Shown: in pieces, positions 56,188 to 64,000 of the stretch | Layout of the letters: the number at the start of each line of letters is the position of its first letter | Position numbering within the stretch: position 1 is the first letter of the stretch | Source: Listeria valentina | GTDB taxonomy: Bacteria; Bacillota; Bacilli; Lactobacillales; Listeriaceae | DNA: 64,000 bases | NCBI RefSeq assembly: GCF_011800755.1 | Contig: NZ_JAATJW010000007.1 | Coordinates: 1-64,000 of the forward strand | Reading direction: 5' to 3' | Notes under the pieces: model-generated | Told to the model about the DNA's origin: nothing | What the model saw: only the letters and a program-made list of their open reading frames with translations | The model's database searches: none | Translations under genes and position numbers: made by a program

Positions 56188-56503
56188 TATATATTCCACC
56201 TTTGTAAAAAGTGATAATCATTCTCAATGTTTTAAGTATAAAAGTTTTGTGGATAAGTTTCAAGCAATTCTAGTAACAGCTTAGACGAGAATAATTCTAA
56301 AATAGATGGAAAATGTAAGTAATTGATAATCAATCTGGACAGAAGGGAGAATCTGTGGTATCTTTTTAACCATAGTAAGCAGAACGAAAATCAAGAATTT
56401 TTAATCAAGAAAATGAAATTTAGTCTTGTTTTTTATTTAGAATTATTATAATATAAAAAAGTTGATTGAGAATGAAAAAAAAGCTAGAGGGAGGTTCTGG
56501 GGA
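56188..56503. promoter_or_regulatory. Divergent fhuC/fur control region with Fur-like and Per-like boxes
   Basis: This 316-bp gap has no gene. On minus, TTGAAA (56263-56258), 17 bp, TATACT (56240-56235) is the fhuC promoter, with TGATAATCATTCTCA (56212-56226) just downstream, one mismatch from the Fur 7-1-7 consensus TGATAATnATTATCA. On plus, TTAGAATTATTATAA (56437-56451), one mismatch from the Per box TTATAATnATTATAA, overlaps a TATAAT -10 (56446-56451 region) for fur. GATAATC also occurs near 56325. No permease gene remnant is seen. Confidence 0.7.
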
Positions 56504-56959
56504 ATGGAAGGACGGATTAACCGAATTAAAGCGCAGTTGCATGATGCGAGCTATAAGTTAACTCCACAGCGTGAAGCGACTGTACGTGTTCTTTTAGAAG
56601 ATGAGAAGGAGCATTTGAGTGCGGAAGAGGTTTTTATGCGCGTGAAAGAGATTGCACCAGATACCGGTCTTGCAACGGTTTACCGAACTCTTGAACTTTT
56701 AACAGAACTGCGTGTGGTTGATAAAATTAATTTTGGAGATGGGGTTTCGCGTTTTGACTTACGCAAGGAAGGCGCTAAACATTTCCATCATCATTTGGTT
56801 TGCTTGGAATGTGGATCTGTTGAAGAAATTCAGGAAGATTTACTAGAAGAAGTCGAAAAAGTAGTGGAAGCCAAGTGGCATTTTCTTGTGAAGGATCACA
56901 GGTTAACCTTTCAAGGCGTGTGTTCGAAGTGCCGCGCAAATGGAAAGAGAAAAAATTGA
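56504..56959 (+). CDS. fur: Ferric uptake regulator Fur
   Basis: Fur represses iron uptake genes when bound to Fe2+. The 151-aa product has the winged helix (YKLTPQREATVRVLLED, HLSAEEVFMRVKEIAPDTGLATVYRTLELL, about residues 15-66), the metal His cluster HFHHHLVCLECGS (about 92-104) and the second cysteine pair CSKCRA (about 141-146). GAGGGAGG places the start at ATG 56504. The upstream box suggests PerR control, as reported for L. monocytogenes fur. PerR or Zur identity is less likely given the HHH-LVCLECG motif. Confidence 0.92.
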   Translation: MEGRINRIKAQLHDASYKLTPQREATVRVLLEDEKEHLSAEEVFMRVKEIAPDTGLATVYRTLELLTELRVVDKINFGDGVSRFDLRKEGAKHFHHHLVCLECGSVEEIQEDLLEEVEKVVEAKWHFLVKDHRLTFQGVCSKCRANGKRKN

Positions 56960-56996
56960 ACGAGCATCGGCGGGAGCTGATGCTCGTTTTGCTTTT
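56959..56996 (+). terminator. Terminator after fur
   Basis: ACGAGCATC pairs with GATGCTCGT across a 10-nt loop, followed by TTTGCTTTTT. Confidence 0.85.
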
Positions 56997-57123
56997 TAAT
57001 CGAGCAAGGGAAAACTCGGGAAAAGGGAGGAGGAATCTGGCGCTTTTTCTTGCGGGATTCGTTAGGTTTAAAGTTCAATCTTGGTTGGTTTCGTGGTAAA
57101 ATGAGAAAGCGGGAGGCGAGGTT

Positions 57124-58017
57124 ATGGAGGAATGGATTGAAGATTTTTTGCATTTTTTAACGGTCGAACGCGGATTGTCGGAGAATACGAAAAAAGCGTA
57201 TGCGCGGGATTTGCATTTTTTTGCGAACTATTTAAAGGAAGAAGAAGGAATTACGCGGCCTGACGTTGTGTCACGTGCTGAAATTGTTTCATTTATGAAT
57301 TTTGCTCGCGAAAATGGGAAATCTGCTCGGACGGTAGCGCGCTATATTGCTTCGCTCCGCTCATTCTTTCATTTTTTGCTTCATGATGGGAAAGTAGCGC
57401 ACGATCCGATGATTCAAATCGAAACGCCTAAACAGCGCCAAAGTCTTCCTAAAGTCTTGAATTATCAAGATGTTGAAAAGTTGCTTGAAGCACCAGATAC
57501 TGGAACGGTGTTTGGGCTTCGCGATCAGGCGATGCTTGAAGTGCTTTATGCGACTGGATTACGTGTTTCTGAACTAATTAATTTAAAACTAGATGATCTT
57601 CATTTACATATGGGGTTTATTCAAACGATCGGGAAGGGAAATAAAGAACGAATCATTCCGCTTGGAGGAACGGCGACAAGAGCTCTTGAAAGTTATCTGG
57701 AATCGGGGAGACCAAAGCTTTATCGCACGAAATCTCGCAATGATTTTGTATTTTTAAATCATCATGGCAAAGGAATGACGCGTCAAGGCTTTTGGAAAAA
57801 TCTCAAGCAAATGGCGCTGAAAGCTGGGATAGACAAACCGATCACACCGCATACGTTACGACACTCGTTTGCAACCCATCTTCTTGAAAACGGCGCGGAT
57901 TTAAGGTCTGTCCAAGAACTCCTTGGGCATGCCGATATTTCAACGACACAAATTTATACACACGTAACAAAAGCACGACTTAAGGATGTTTATAAAAAAT
58001 ATCATCCACGTGCTTAA
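57124..58017 (+). CDS. xerD: Site-specific tyrosine recombinase XerD
   Basis: XerD acts with XerC to resolve chromosome dimers at dif. The 297-aa product has an N-terminal SAM-like core-binding domain ([22 protein letters not shown]) and a catalytic domain with the Arg in [12 protein letters not shown] (about residue 148), the HxxR box [40 protein letters not shown] with His, Arg, His and Tyr (about 242-281). It is not a phage integrase, given its position between fur and deoB as in Bacillales. Confidence 0.94.
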   Translation: MEEWIEDFLHFLTVERGLSENTKKAYARDLHFFANYLKEEEGITRPDVVSRAEIVSFMNFARENGKSARTVARYIASLRSFFHFLLHDGKVAHDPMIQIETPKQRQSLPKVLNYQDVEKLLEAPDTGTVFGLRDQAMLEVLYATGLRVSELINLKLDDLHLHMGFIQTIGKGNKERIIPLGGTATRALESYLESGRPKLYRTKSRNDFVFLNHHGKGMTRQGFWKNLKQMALKAGIDKPITPHTLRHSFATHLLENGADLRSVQELLGHADISTTQIYTHVTKARLKDVYKKYHPRA

Positions 58018-58067
58018 CCAAAAAAAAAGAACTTTTTGAGGACTTAAGAAGGGTGAGAAGTGAGCTA

Positions 58068-59249
58068 GTGGACAAATTTAAACGAATTCATGTGATTGTA
58101 ATGGATTCAGTTGGAATCGGAGAAGCTCCTGATGCAGCTGAATTTGATGATTTTGATGTGGATACGCTTGGGCATATCGCTCTACAAAGAGAAGGACTAC
58201 ATTTACCTGAAATGGCTAAACTTGGTCTTTCCAATATTGAACCGGTTTTGGGGGTTCCAAAAAGCGACGCCCCACGTGCTTATTACACGAAGATGCAAGA
58301 AGCTTCACGTGGGAAGGATACGATGACAGGACACTGGGAAATCATGGGGCTTTATATTGATACTCCGTTTCGCGTTTTCCCAGACGGCTTTCCAGATGAA
58401 TTGATTCACCAAATCGAAGCAAAAACTGGTCGGAAAGTGATTGGAAATAAGCCGGCGAGTGGAACGGAGATTATCGAAGAGTTTGGTGAAGAACAAATGA
58501 AAACGGGTGCGCTGATTGTCTACACATCAGCAGATTCGGTGCTACAAATCGCGGCGCACGAAGATGTTATTCCGCTTGCTGAACTTTATGAGATTTGTGA
58601 GTTTTGCCGGGAATTAACTCTGGATGATCCTTACATGCTCGGTCGGATTATTGCACGACCTTATGTTGGGGAACCAGGAGCCTTTGTGCGAACTCCAAAC
58701 CGGCATGATTATGCGCTTAAACCGTTTAAGCCAACCGTTATGAATGCTCTTCAAGATGGCGGGAAAGACGTGATTGCGATTGGGAAGATTTCGGATATTT
58801 TTGACGGGGAAGGCGTCACAGAAGCGATTCGCACGAAGTCGAATATGGACGGGATGGATCAACTGAATCGTGTTTTGGAGCAAGATTTCACGGGGATGAG
58901 CTTTCTAAACTTAGTGGATTTCGATGCGCTCTTTGGGCATAGACGAGATCCGGATGGTTACGGCGATGCGCTTGAAGAGTTTGATGCTCGCTTGCCGGAA
59001 GTGTATAGCAGACTAGGTGAGGATGACCTTCTCATGATTACAGCGGATCACGGAAATGACCCCACTTACCGGGGAACAGACCACACACGAGAATTTGTGC
59101 CGCTGCTTGTTTTTTCCAAGCGATTTAAAGATGGAGGCAAGAAACTAGCGCTTCGGAAGACGTTTGCTGATCTCGGGGCAACGGTTGCAGACAACTTTGA
59201 TGTCGCGATGCCCGAATACGGCGAAAGCTTTTTAAATGAATTAAACTAA
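58068..59249 (+). CDS. deoB: Phosphopentomutase
   Basis: DeoB converts (deoxy)ribose 1-phosphate to the 5-phosphate, linking PunA and Pdp to DeoC. The 393-aa alkaline-phosphatase superfamily protein has [17 protein letters not shown] with the metal Asp (about residues 6-22), [14 protein letters not shown] with the phosphorylated Thr (about 84-97), and [22 protein letters not shown] (about 325-346). GTG 58068 is chosen to match the family N-terminus; GTG 58053 is an alternative. Paired with punA. Confidence 0.94.
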   Translation: MDKFKRIHVIVMDSVGIGEAPDAAEFDDFDVDTLGHIALQREGLHLPEMAKLGLSNIEPVLGVPKSDAPRAYYTKMQEASRGKDTMTGHWEIMGLYIDTPFRVFPDGFPDELIHQIEAKTGRKVIGNKPASGTEIIEEFGEEQMKTGALIVYTSADSVLQIAAHEDVIPLAELYEICEFCRELTLDDPYMLGRIIARPYVGEPGAFVRTPNRHDYALKPFKPTVMNALQDGGKDVIAIGKISDIFDGEGVTEAIRTKSNMDGMDQLNRVLEQDFTGMSFLNLVDFDALFGHRRDPDGYGDALEEFDARLPEVYSRLGEDDLLMITADHGNDPTYRGTDHTREFVPLLVFSKRFKDGGKKLALRKTFADLGATVADNFDVAMPEYGESFLNELN

Positions 59250-59273
59250 AAAATGATGGGAGTTTGAAGTGAG

Positions 59274-60089
59274 ATGAGTATGGAAAAATTGAATGAAGCT
59301 GTAAAAAAAATCCGATCACATTATACTGGGGAGCCAAAAATTGGTTTGATTTTAGGTTCTGGTTTAGGTGTGCTTGCAGATGAAATTAAAAATCCAACCA
59401 AGCTTTCTTATGAAGAGATTCCACATTTTCCAGTTTCAACGGTTTCAGGTCATGCTGGTCAATTTGTTTTCGGCGAACTTGAACAAAAAGAAGTGGTCGC
59501 GATGCAAGGAAGATTTCATTTTTATGAAGGCTATAGCATGGAAGAAGTGACTTTCCCTGTTCGTGTGATGAAAGATCTTGGCGTGACACATCTAGTTGTG
59601 ACAAACGCAGCTGGCGGTGTGAATGAGCTTTATCAAGCGGGTGACTTGATGCTGATTTCTGATCATATCAATTTTATCGGGACGAATCCATTAATCGGTA
59701 AAAATAATGATCACTTTGGTCCGCGTTTCCCTGACATGTCGGAAGCGTATCAGCTAGATCTTCGTATTGCGGCTCGTAAGATCGCACAAGATCTCGGGAT
59801 TGAAATTCGAGAAGGCGTTTATGCGGGTTTTAGCGGGCCAACCTATGAAACGCCAGCTGAAATTCGGATGATCCGCACGCTCGGGGCCGATGCCGTTGGG
59901 ATGTCAACGGTACCTGAGGTGATTGTTGCAAACCATGCGGGGCTTAAGGTGCTTGGGATTTCTTGTATTACCAATATGGCGGCTGGCATTTTGGATCAGC
60001 CACTTTCGCACAGTGAAGTTATTGAAACGACAGATCGCGTGCAGCAAACTTTCCTCACTTATGTTCGGGCGATTTTGAAGGAGATGTAA
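59274..60089 (+). CDS. punA: Purine nucleoside phosphorylase
   Basis: PunA phosphorolyses guanosine, inosine and their deoxy forms. The 271-aa class I (trimeric type) enzyme has IGLILGSGLGVLADEI (about residues 24-39), FPVSTVSGHAGQFV (about 53-66), MQGRFHFYEGYSMEEVTFPVRVM (about 79-101), and GMSTVPEVIVANHAGLKVLGISCITNMAAG (about 210-239). ATG 59274 follows a weak AGTTTGAAGTGAG. It forms an operon with deoB; a terminator follows. Confidence 0.93.
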   Translation: MSMEKLNEAVKKIRSHYTGEPKIGLILGSGLGVLADEIKNPTKLSYEEIPHFPVSTVSGHAGQFVFGELEQKEVVAMQGRFHFYEGYSMEEVTFPVRVMKDLGVTHLVVTNAAGGVNELYQAGDLMLISDHINFIGTNPLIGKNNDHFGPRFPDMSEAYQLDLRIAARKIAQDLGIEIREGVYAGFSGPTYETPAEIRMIRTLGADAVGMSTVPEVIVANHAGLKVLGISCITNMAAGILDQPLSHSEVIETTDRVQQTFLTYVRAILKEM

Positions 60090-60092
60090 AGC

Positions 60093-60135
60093 GAAACCGT
60101 TTTTTCTGCTTTTTGGCAGGGAAAACGGTTTTTTC
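60093..60135 (+). terminator. Terminator after punA
   Basis: AAACCGTTTT (60094-60103) pairs with AAAACGGTTT (60122-60131) around an 18-nt loop, followed by T. Confidence 0.85.
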
Positions 60136-60326
60136 TGCAAGAAACGTGAGGTGAGCCTGTGTGAAACGAAAAAGTCTTGAAAGGTGCCCGGTCGATTCTT
60201 GAAAGAAGAGAAGTTGGTTTTATTCTTTTCTAAAGATTGTTATTGTTTCGGGTGGGCGGTTTGTGCTACTATAAGAAGGAACTTTAACGCAAAAAGGAAT
60301 GGAAGAGCGAAAGGTGGGGGACAGGT

Positions 60327-61640
60327 TTGACTTTTGAAAGGTATGGAACAATGAATGTAAACGAAGCTGGACATCTCGAAATTGGTGGGGTGGACACGCT
60401 AGAGCTTGCCAAAAGGTATGGGACCCCGCTTTACGTGTATGATGTTGCGTTAATCCGGGAGCGAGCACGTGGGTTTAAACAAACATTTGCGGAACTAAAT
60501 GTGCAAGCTCAGGTGGCTTATGCGAGCAAGGCGTTTTCTTCTGTTGCGATGTATGAACTGATGGCAGAAGAAGGGCTTTCGTTAGATGTGGTTTCTGGCG
60601 GAGAGCTTTATACGGCGATTCAAGCAGGTTTTCCAGCGGAGCGAATTCATTTTCATGGCAATAATAAAACGCTAGATGAAATGGAAATGGCGCTCGACTA
60701 TCAAATCGGCTGTATTGTGATTGATAATTTTTATGAAATTGAACTTTTAAAAGGTTTGCTTAAAGAGCGAAAAACTAAAATACAAGTATTGATTCGGGTT
60801 ACGCCGGGAATTGAAGCACATACGCATGATTATATTTTGACTGGACAAGATGACTCAAAATTTGGTTTTGGTTTGACGAATGGACAAGCGGAACGTGCAA
60901 TCGAGGAAGTGCTTGGGAATGCTGATGTGTTTGACTGCATCGGGCTTCATTGTCATATTGGATCGCAAATTTTTGAAACAACGGGTTTTATTATGGCGGC
61001 GCACAGAATCATGGAGCAACTGATTGTTTGGCATAACAAGCTTGGTTTTGATTCAAAAGTATTGAATCTTGGTGGCGGCTTTGGTGTTCGTTACACGGAA
61101 GAAGACGAGCCACTTGAACCAGAAGTTTACGTGCGTGAAATCGTGAAAGAAGTTAAGAAAATGGCGTTAGCAAATGGGCTTTCTATCCCAGAAATTTGGA
61201 TCGAACCTGGGAGATCGCTTGTCGGAGAGGCAGGAACAACGCTTTACAAGGTAGGTTCGCGTAAAGAAGTACCGGGCATTCGAAACTACTTAGCGGTTGA
61301 TGGGGGCATGAGTGATAATATTCGTCCTGCTCTTTACGAAGCACACTATGAAGCTGTTCTTGCGGCATCTCCGTTTAAAGAAGCCGAAGAAACGGTTGCG
61401 ATTGCTGGAAAGTGCTGTGAATCAGGCGATATGTTGATTTGGGATTTGCCACTTCCAAAATCGAGTGCAGGCGAAGTGCTTGCTGTTTTTTGTACGGGTG
61501 CATATGGCTATTCAATGGCTAATAATTATAATCGCATTCCAAGACCCCCTGTTGTGTTTGTGGAAGATGGCGTTAGTCGGCTGGTTGTTCGAAGAGAATC
61601 TTATGAAGATTTGGTGCGAAACGATTTGCCACTTTACTGA
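60327..61640 (+). CDS. lysA: Diaminopimelate decarboxylase
   Basis: LysA decarboxylates meso-diaminopimelate to lysine. The 437-aa PLP enzyme has GTPLYVYDVALIRERARGFKQTF, the PLP lysine in AQVAYASKAFSSVAM (about residues 62-76), GLHCHIGSQIF (about 211-221), LNLGGGFGVRY, EPGRSLVGEAG, and CESGDM (about 371-376). The start is TTG 60327 after GGTGGGGG; ATG 60351 is a shorter alternative. A TACTAT with TG upstream near 60271 may be its -10. I see no lysine riboswitch in the 237-bp leader region. Confidence 0.94.
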   Translation: MTFERYGTMNVNEAGHLEIGGVDTLELAKRYGTPLYVYDVALIRERARGFKQTFAELNVQAQVAYASKAFSSVAMYELMAEEGLSLDVVSGGELYTAIQAGFPAERIHFHGNNKTLDEMEMALDYQIGCIVIDNFYEIELLKGLLKERKTKIQVLIRVTPGIEAHTHDYILTGQDDSKFGFGLTNGQAERAIEEVLGNADVFDCIGLHCHIGSQIFETTGFIMAAHRIMEQLIVWHNKLGFDSKVLNLGGGFGVRYTEEDEPLEPEVYVREIVKEVKKMALANGLSIPEIWIEPGRSLVGEAGTTLYKVGSRKEVPGIRNYLAVDGGMSDNIRPALYEAHYEAVLAASPFKEAEETVAIAGKCCESGDMLIWDLPLPKSSAGEVLAVFCTGAYGYSMANNYNRIPRPPVVFVEDGVSRLVVRRESYEDLVRNDLPLY

Positions 61641-61655
61641 GGTGGATGAATAACG

Positions 61656-62399
61656 ATGGAAATGAAATTGAAAGTAGATGCGTTTGAAGGACCGCTCGAT
61701 TTATTGCTGCACTTGATTGGAAAGCTTGAAGTGGATATTTATGATATTCCTGTTGCAGATATCACGGAGCAATATATGGAATACATTCACACAATGCAAA
61801 TTTTAGAGCTCGATGTGGCAAGTGAATATCTAGTGATGGCGGCTACGCTTCTTGCGATCAAAAGCAAAATGCTTCTTCCTAAGCAAGAACTCGAGGAAGA
61901 CTTCGACGAATTTGATCCGGAACTCGATCCACGTGATGAACTCGTGGAGCGCCTTATGGAGTATAAGCGCTACAAAGAAGCGGCTCGTGAGCTTAAGGAT
62001 AAGGAAAACGAGCGCGGTTTTTATTTTAGTAAAGCACCAATGGATTTGTCGGAATATGAAGATGAGACTACGGCGCTTGATCTGGATGTGACGCTAAATG
62101 ATATGCTCGGAGCGTTTAATAAATTGCTTCGTAGACAAAAACTAAGCAAGCCGCTTCATACGCGGATTACAACACAAGAAATCTCCATTGATACGCGGAT
62201 GGATGATGTGATGAAGCAGCTTCAAGCGGTTTCTGGCAAAATCAAATTTGAAGATTTATTTGAAGAACAAACACGTGAGGAACTGGTTGTCACGTTTTTA
62301 GCTTTACTTGAACTGATGAAGCGTGAACTAGTGTTAGTTGAGCAAGAATCGAGTTTTTCCGATTTGTTTGTGAAAGGTAGAGATAATCAAGGTGAATAA
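61656..62399 (+). CDS. scpA: Chromosome segregation protein ScpA (kleisin)
   Basis: ScpA bridges SMC heads with ScpB. The 247-aa product shows the N-terminal kleisin helix [34 protein letters not shown] (about residues 7-40), [19 protein letters not shown] (about 59-77), an acidic linker, and the C-terminal winged helix [21 protein letters not shown]. It overlaps scpB by 8 bp. GAGGTGG lies upstream of the ATG at a longer spacing. Confidence 0.95.
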   Translation: MEMKLKVDAFEGPLDLLLHLIGKLEVDIYDIPVADITEQYMEYIHTMQILELDVASEYLVMAATLLAIKSKMLLPKQELEEDFDEFDPELDPRDELVERLMEYKRYKEAARELKDKENERGFYFSKAPMDLSEYEDETTALDLDVTLNDMLGAFNKLLRRQKLSKPLHTRITTQEISIDTRMDDVMKQLQAVSGKIKFEDLFEEQTREELVVTFLALLELMKRELVLVEQESSFSDLFVKGRDNQGE

Positions 62400-62979
62400 A
62401 GAAGAACAATTAGGTATTCTTGAAAGCTTGCTTTTTGCAGCAGGCGATGAAGGGCTATCAACCAAGCAATTGACAGAAGTGATGGAAGTGACTTATATAG
62501 AAGCGCTCAATTTGCTTGAGACACTTAGCGAAAAATATGCGGAAAGTCCTGCAAGTGGGCTTGTTTTACTTGAACTTGCGGGGGCTTTTCAACTCGCAAC
62601 GAAAAAAGATTATGCACCTTACTTGAAAAAATTGGTTGAATCTCCGCATGCCTCGTCACTTTCGCAGGCTTCGCTTGAAACGCTTGCGATTATTGCTTAT
62701 AAGCAGCCGATTACACGGATGGAAGTGGATGAAGTCCGGGGAGTGCAAACGGACGGCCCGATACGCACGCTTGTCGCACGAGGACTTGTTACGGACGCCG
62801 GGCGCGCAGAAGGCGCCGGGCGAGCTAAATTATATGTCACGACCAATGAATTTTTAGATGCATTTGGATTGAAAAGTTTAGAAGACTTACCGAAACTTGC
62901 AGAGCAAAGTGAAGATACTGAACAAGATGAGTTAGACTTGTTCTTTGACCGGTTTAGTCAAAAGGAGGAAAAAGAATAA
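62392..62979 (+). CDS. scpB: Chromosome segregation protein ScpB
   Basis: ScpB is the small winged-helix partner of SMC-ScpA. The 195-aa product has [28 protein letters not shown] (about residues 4-31), [39 protein letters not shown] (about 97-135), and a charged tail. GTG start inside scpA indicates translational coupling. Its stop overlaps the rluB start by one base (TAATG). Confidence 0.95.
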   Translation: MNKEEQLGILESLLFAAGDEGLSTKQLTEVMEVTYIEALNLLETLSEKYAESPASGLVLLELAGAFQLATKKDYAPYLKKLVESPHASSLSQASLETLAIIAYKQPITRMEVDEVRGVQTDGPIRTLVARGLVTDAGRAEGAGRAKLYVTTNEFLDAFGLKSLEDLPKLAEQSEDTEQDELDLFFDRFSQKEEKE

Positions 62980-63716
62980 TGGAAAGACTCCAAAAGGTCA
63001 TTGCAAATGCTGGTGTGGCTTCGAGACGGAAAGCGGAGCAAATGATTCAAGATGGGAAAGTGAAAGTAAACGGAAAGCTTGTGACGGAGCTTGGTGTGAA
63101 GGTAAGTGATTCTGACCAGGTCGAGGTAGAGGGCGTGGAACTAACGAAAGAAGTGAAACGCTACTTTTTACTGTATAAACCACGTGGGGTTGTTTCGGCG
63201 GTAACGGATGATAAAGGAAGAAGCGTTGTAACGGATTACTTTGATGATATTCCTGAACGCCTTTATCCTGTGGGAAGACTGGATTATGATACATCAGGTT
63301 TATTGCTGATGACAAATGATGGCGAATTTGCTAACTTACTGATGCACCCAAAATATAATGTTGAAAAACGTTATGTGGCTCGTATAAAAGGCATTCCTGA
63401 GAAGGAAAAGTTGCAACAGTTAGCACGAGGAATTATGATTGAAGGTAAGAAAACGGCTAAAGCCAAGGTGCGCCAATTATCTTTTGACAAAGCCAAGCAA
63501 AAAGCGATCGTTGAAATTACGATTCATGAAGGCAGGAACCGGCAAGTGCGGAAGATGTTCGAAGCGATTGGGCATCCCGTACAAAAATTGACGCGTGAAG
63601 CATACGGGTTTCTGGATTTGCGTCATTTAAATGCAGGGGAAAGCCGCGAACTGAGTCATCATGAAGTGAGGCAGTTAAAATCGCTGGCCAAATTTGGTCA
63701 AAAACCACATGGCTGA
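62979..63716 (+). CDS. rluB: Ribosomal large-subunit pseudouridine synthase B
   Basis: RluB makes pseudouridine 2605 in 23S rRNA. The 245-aa product has an N-terminal S4 domain (RLQKVIANAGVASRRKAEQMIQDGKVKVNGK, about residues 3-33) and the catalytic motif YPVGRLDYDTSGLLLMTNDGEFANLLMHP with the Asp (about 96-124). It ends with EAIGHPVQKLTREAYGFLDL. AAAAGGAGG precedes the ATG. Last gene of the scpA unit. The 219-bp gap to resD has no gene; GGGGGATG at 63920-63927 is part of the resD ribosome binding region. Confidence 0.94.
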   Translation: MERLQKVIANAGVASRRKAEQMIQDGKVKVNGKLVTELGVKVSDSDQVEVEGVELTKEVKRYFLLYKPRGVVSAVTDDKGRSVVTDYFDDIPERLYPVGRLDYDTSGLLLMTNDGEFANLLMHPKYNVEKRYVARIKGIPEKEKLQQLARGIMIEGKKTAKAKVRQLSFDKAKQKAIVEITIHEGRNRQVRKMFEAIGHPVQKLTREAYGFLDLRHLNAGESRELSHHEVRQLKSLAKFGQKPHG

Positions 63717-63935
63717 ATAAACTTTCAAGTGATTGACGAAGTTTCTAATAGATTGTTTGTATAAAAACATGTATAATTTAAAATGTAGTTATTTTGTTAG
63801 TTATGTTTATTCTTCAAAAAGTATGTGGGTGCTTTTGAAGAAGTAAGGGAAGAAATCGACTTTTTTTATAGTAAAGGAAGTTTTGATTTTCCCTGCCTGA
63901 TGAAATAAAAAAGAGAACTTGGGGGATGAGTGCTT

Positions 63936-64000
63936 ATGAGTGATCAAATAAAAGTGCTTGTTGTTGATGATGAAGACAGAATTCGTCGCCTTTTGAAAAT
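63936..64000 (+). CDS. resD: Response regulator ResD, 5' end only
   Basis: The start ATG 63936 opens MSDQIKVLVVDDEDRIRRLLK and runs off the window edge after about 21 codons. The VLVVDDED motif is the receiver-domain acidic pocket of an OmpR-family response regulator. Identity as ResD comes from its position after rluB, as in Bacillus and Listeria, where it controls aerobic and anaerobic respiration genes with the kinase ResE. TTGGGGGATGAG lies upstream as ribosome binding site. Confidence 0.8.
   Translation, partial: MSDQIKVLVVDDEDRIRRLLK

Noticed and set aside
57124-58017. Tyrosine recombinase as a sign of an integrated element
   Set aside because: The position between fur and deoB and the XerD signature identify the housekeeping recombinase, and no attachment repeats or phage genes are nearby.
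60161-60202. 13-codon ORF after GAGGTGAG upstream of lysA
   Set aside because: Too short, with only a modest ribosome binding site and no link to a hairpin that would make it an attenuator.
60135-60326. Possible lysine riboswitch before lysA
   Set aside because: The 190-bp stretch lacks the L-box core and a downstream terminator/antiterminator pair.

Overview
The window looks like a chromosomal core segment of a low-GC Gram-positive bacterium of the family Listeriaceae, most likely a Listeria sensu lato species. The basis is gene content and order: ctaA/ctaB-ylbC-ylbF-ylbG-rsmD-coaD-ylbL, ylbM (-) / yceD-rpmF-panE, the mraZ-to-ylmH division and cell-wall cluster, divIVA-ileS-dapF, alsS, deoC-lacI-pdp-alsD, zwf/rnz, telA-xpaC, nudF, fur-xerD-deoB-punA-lysA-scpAB-rluB-resD. 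This matches my memory of the lmo2059-to-lmo1948 stretch of L. monocytogenes, but with several differences. MurE carries the DNPR motif expected for a meso-diaminopimelate wall. I cannot name the species. I see no rRNA, tRNA, IS element, prophage or CRISPR array.

Layout. 1-0.7 kb: a gene tail at the edge, a likely degraded small gene and a small membrane-protein gene on the minus strand. 0.8-2.9 kb: LemA and TPM-domain membrane proteins and a MOSC protein. 3.0-13.3 kb: haem A synthesis (ctaA/ctaB, divergent), a TPR membrane protein, the ylbC-ylbL group, an unusual beta-helix protein and ylbM. 13.4-15.6 kb: yceD-rpmF, panE and a small membrane protein. 15.8-31.0 kb: the division and peptidoglycan cluster (mraZ, rsmH, ftsL, pbpB, murE, mraY, murD, murG, divIB, ftsA, ftsZ, ylmE, sepF, ylmG, ylmH). 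31.2-37.8 kb: niaR, divIVA, T-box-controlled ileS, dapF, a PAP2 phosphatase and csp. 38-43.8 kb: the acetoin genes alsS and alsD flanking a deoxynucleoside catabolic group. 44-55.4 kb: acetyltransferases, small conserved proteins, zwf, rnz, an SDR, dinB, telA-xpaC, nudF, a K+ channel and a ferredoxin-NADP reductase. 55.3-57 kb: an orphan siderophore-type ATPase and fur. 57.1-64 kb: xerD, deoB, punA, lysA, scpA-scpB-rluB and the start of resD.

How the genes work together. One long region couples septum synthesis (PBP2B, FtsL, DivIB, FtsA, FtsZ, SepF, DivIVA) to precursor supply (MurE, MraY, MurD, MurG). DapF and LysA sit elsewhere in the window and handle diaminopimelate. DeoC, Pdp, DeoB and PunA cover most of deoxynucleoside salvage. 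AlsS and AlsD divert pyruvate to acetoin.

Most of the novelty is regulatory or in lineage differences rather than a new multigene system. There is a GTGG-repeat array before mraZ, a 25-bp terminator-like hairpin before csp, tandem repeats before alsS, a TAATACAG inverted repeat before alsD, a LacI-type operator before pdp, and Fur-like and Per-like boxes around fhuC/fur. The fhuC-type ATPase lacks adjacent permease genes and has a cysteine-bearing tail. The beta-helix gene is an unexpected insertion that overlaps ylbM tail to tail. Several small membrane-protein ORFs with strong ribosome binding sites are also present. The expected nad and ilv-leu genes are missing from their usual neighbourhoods.
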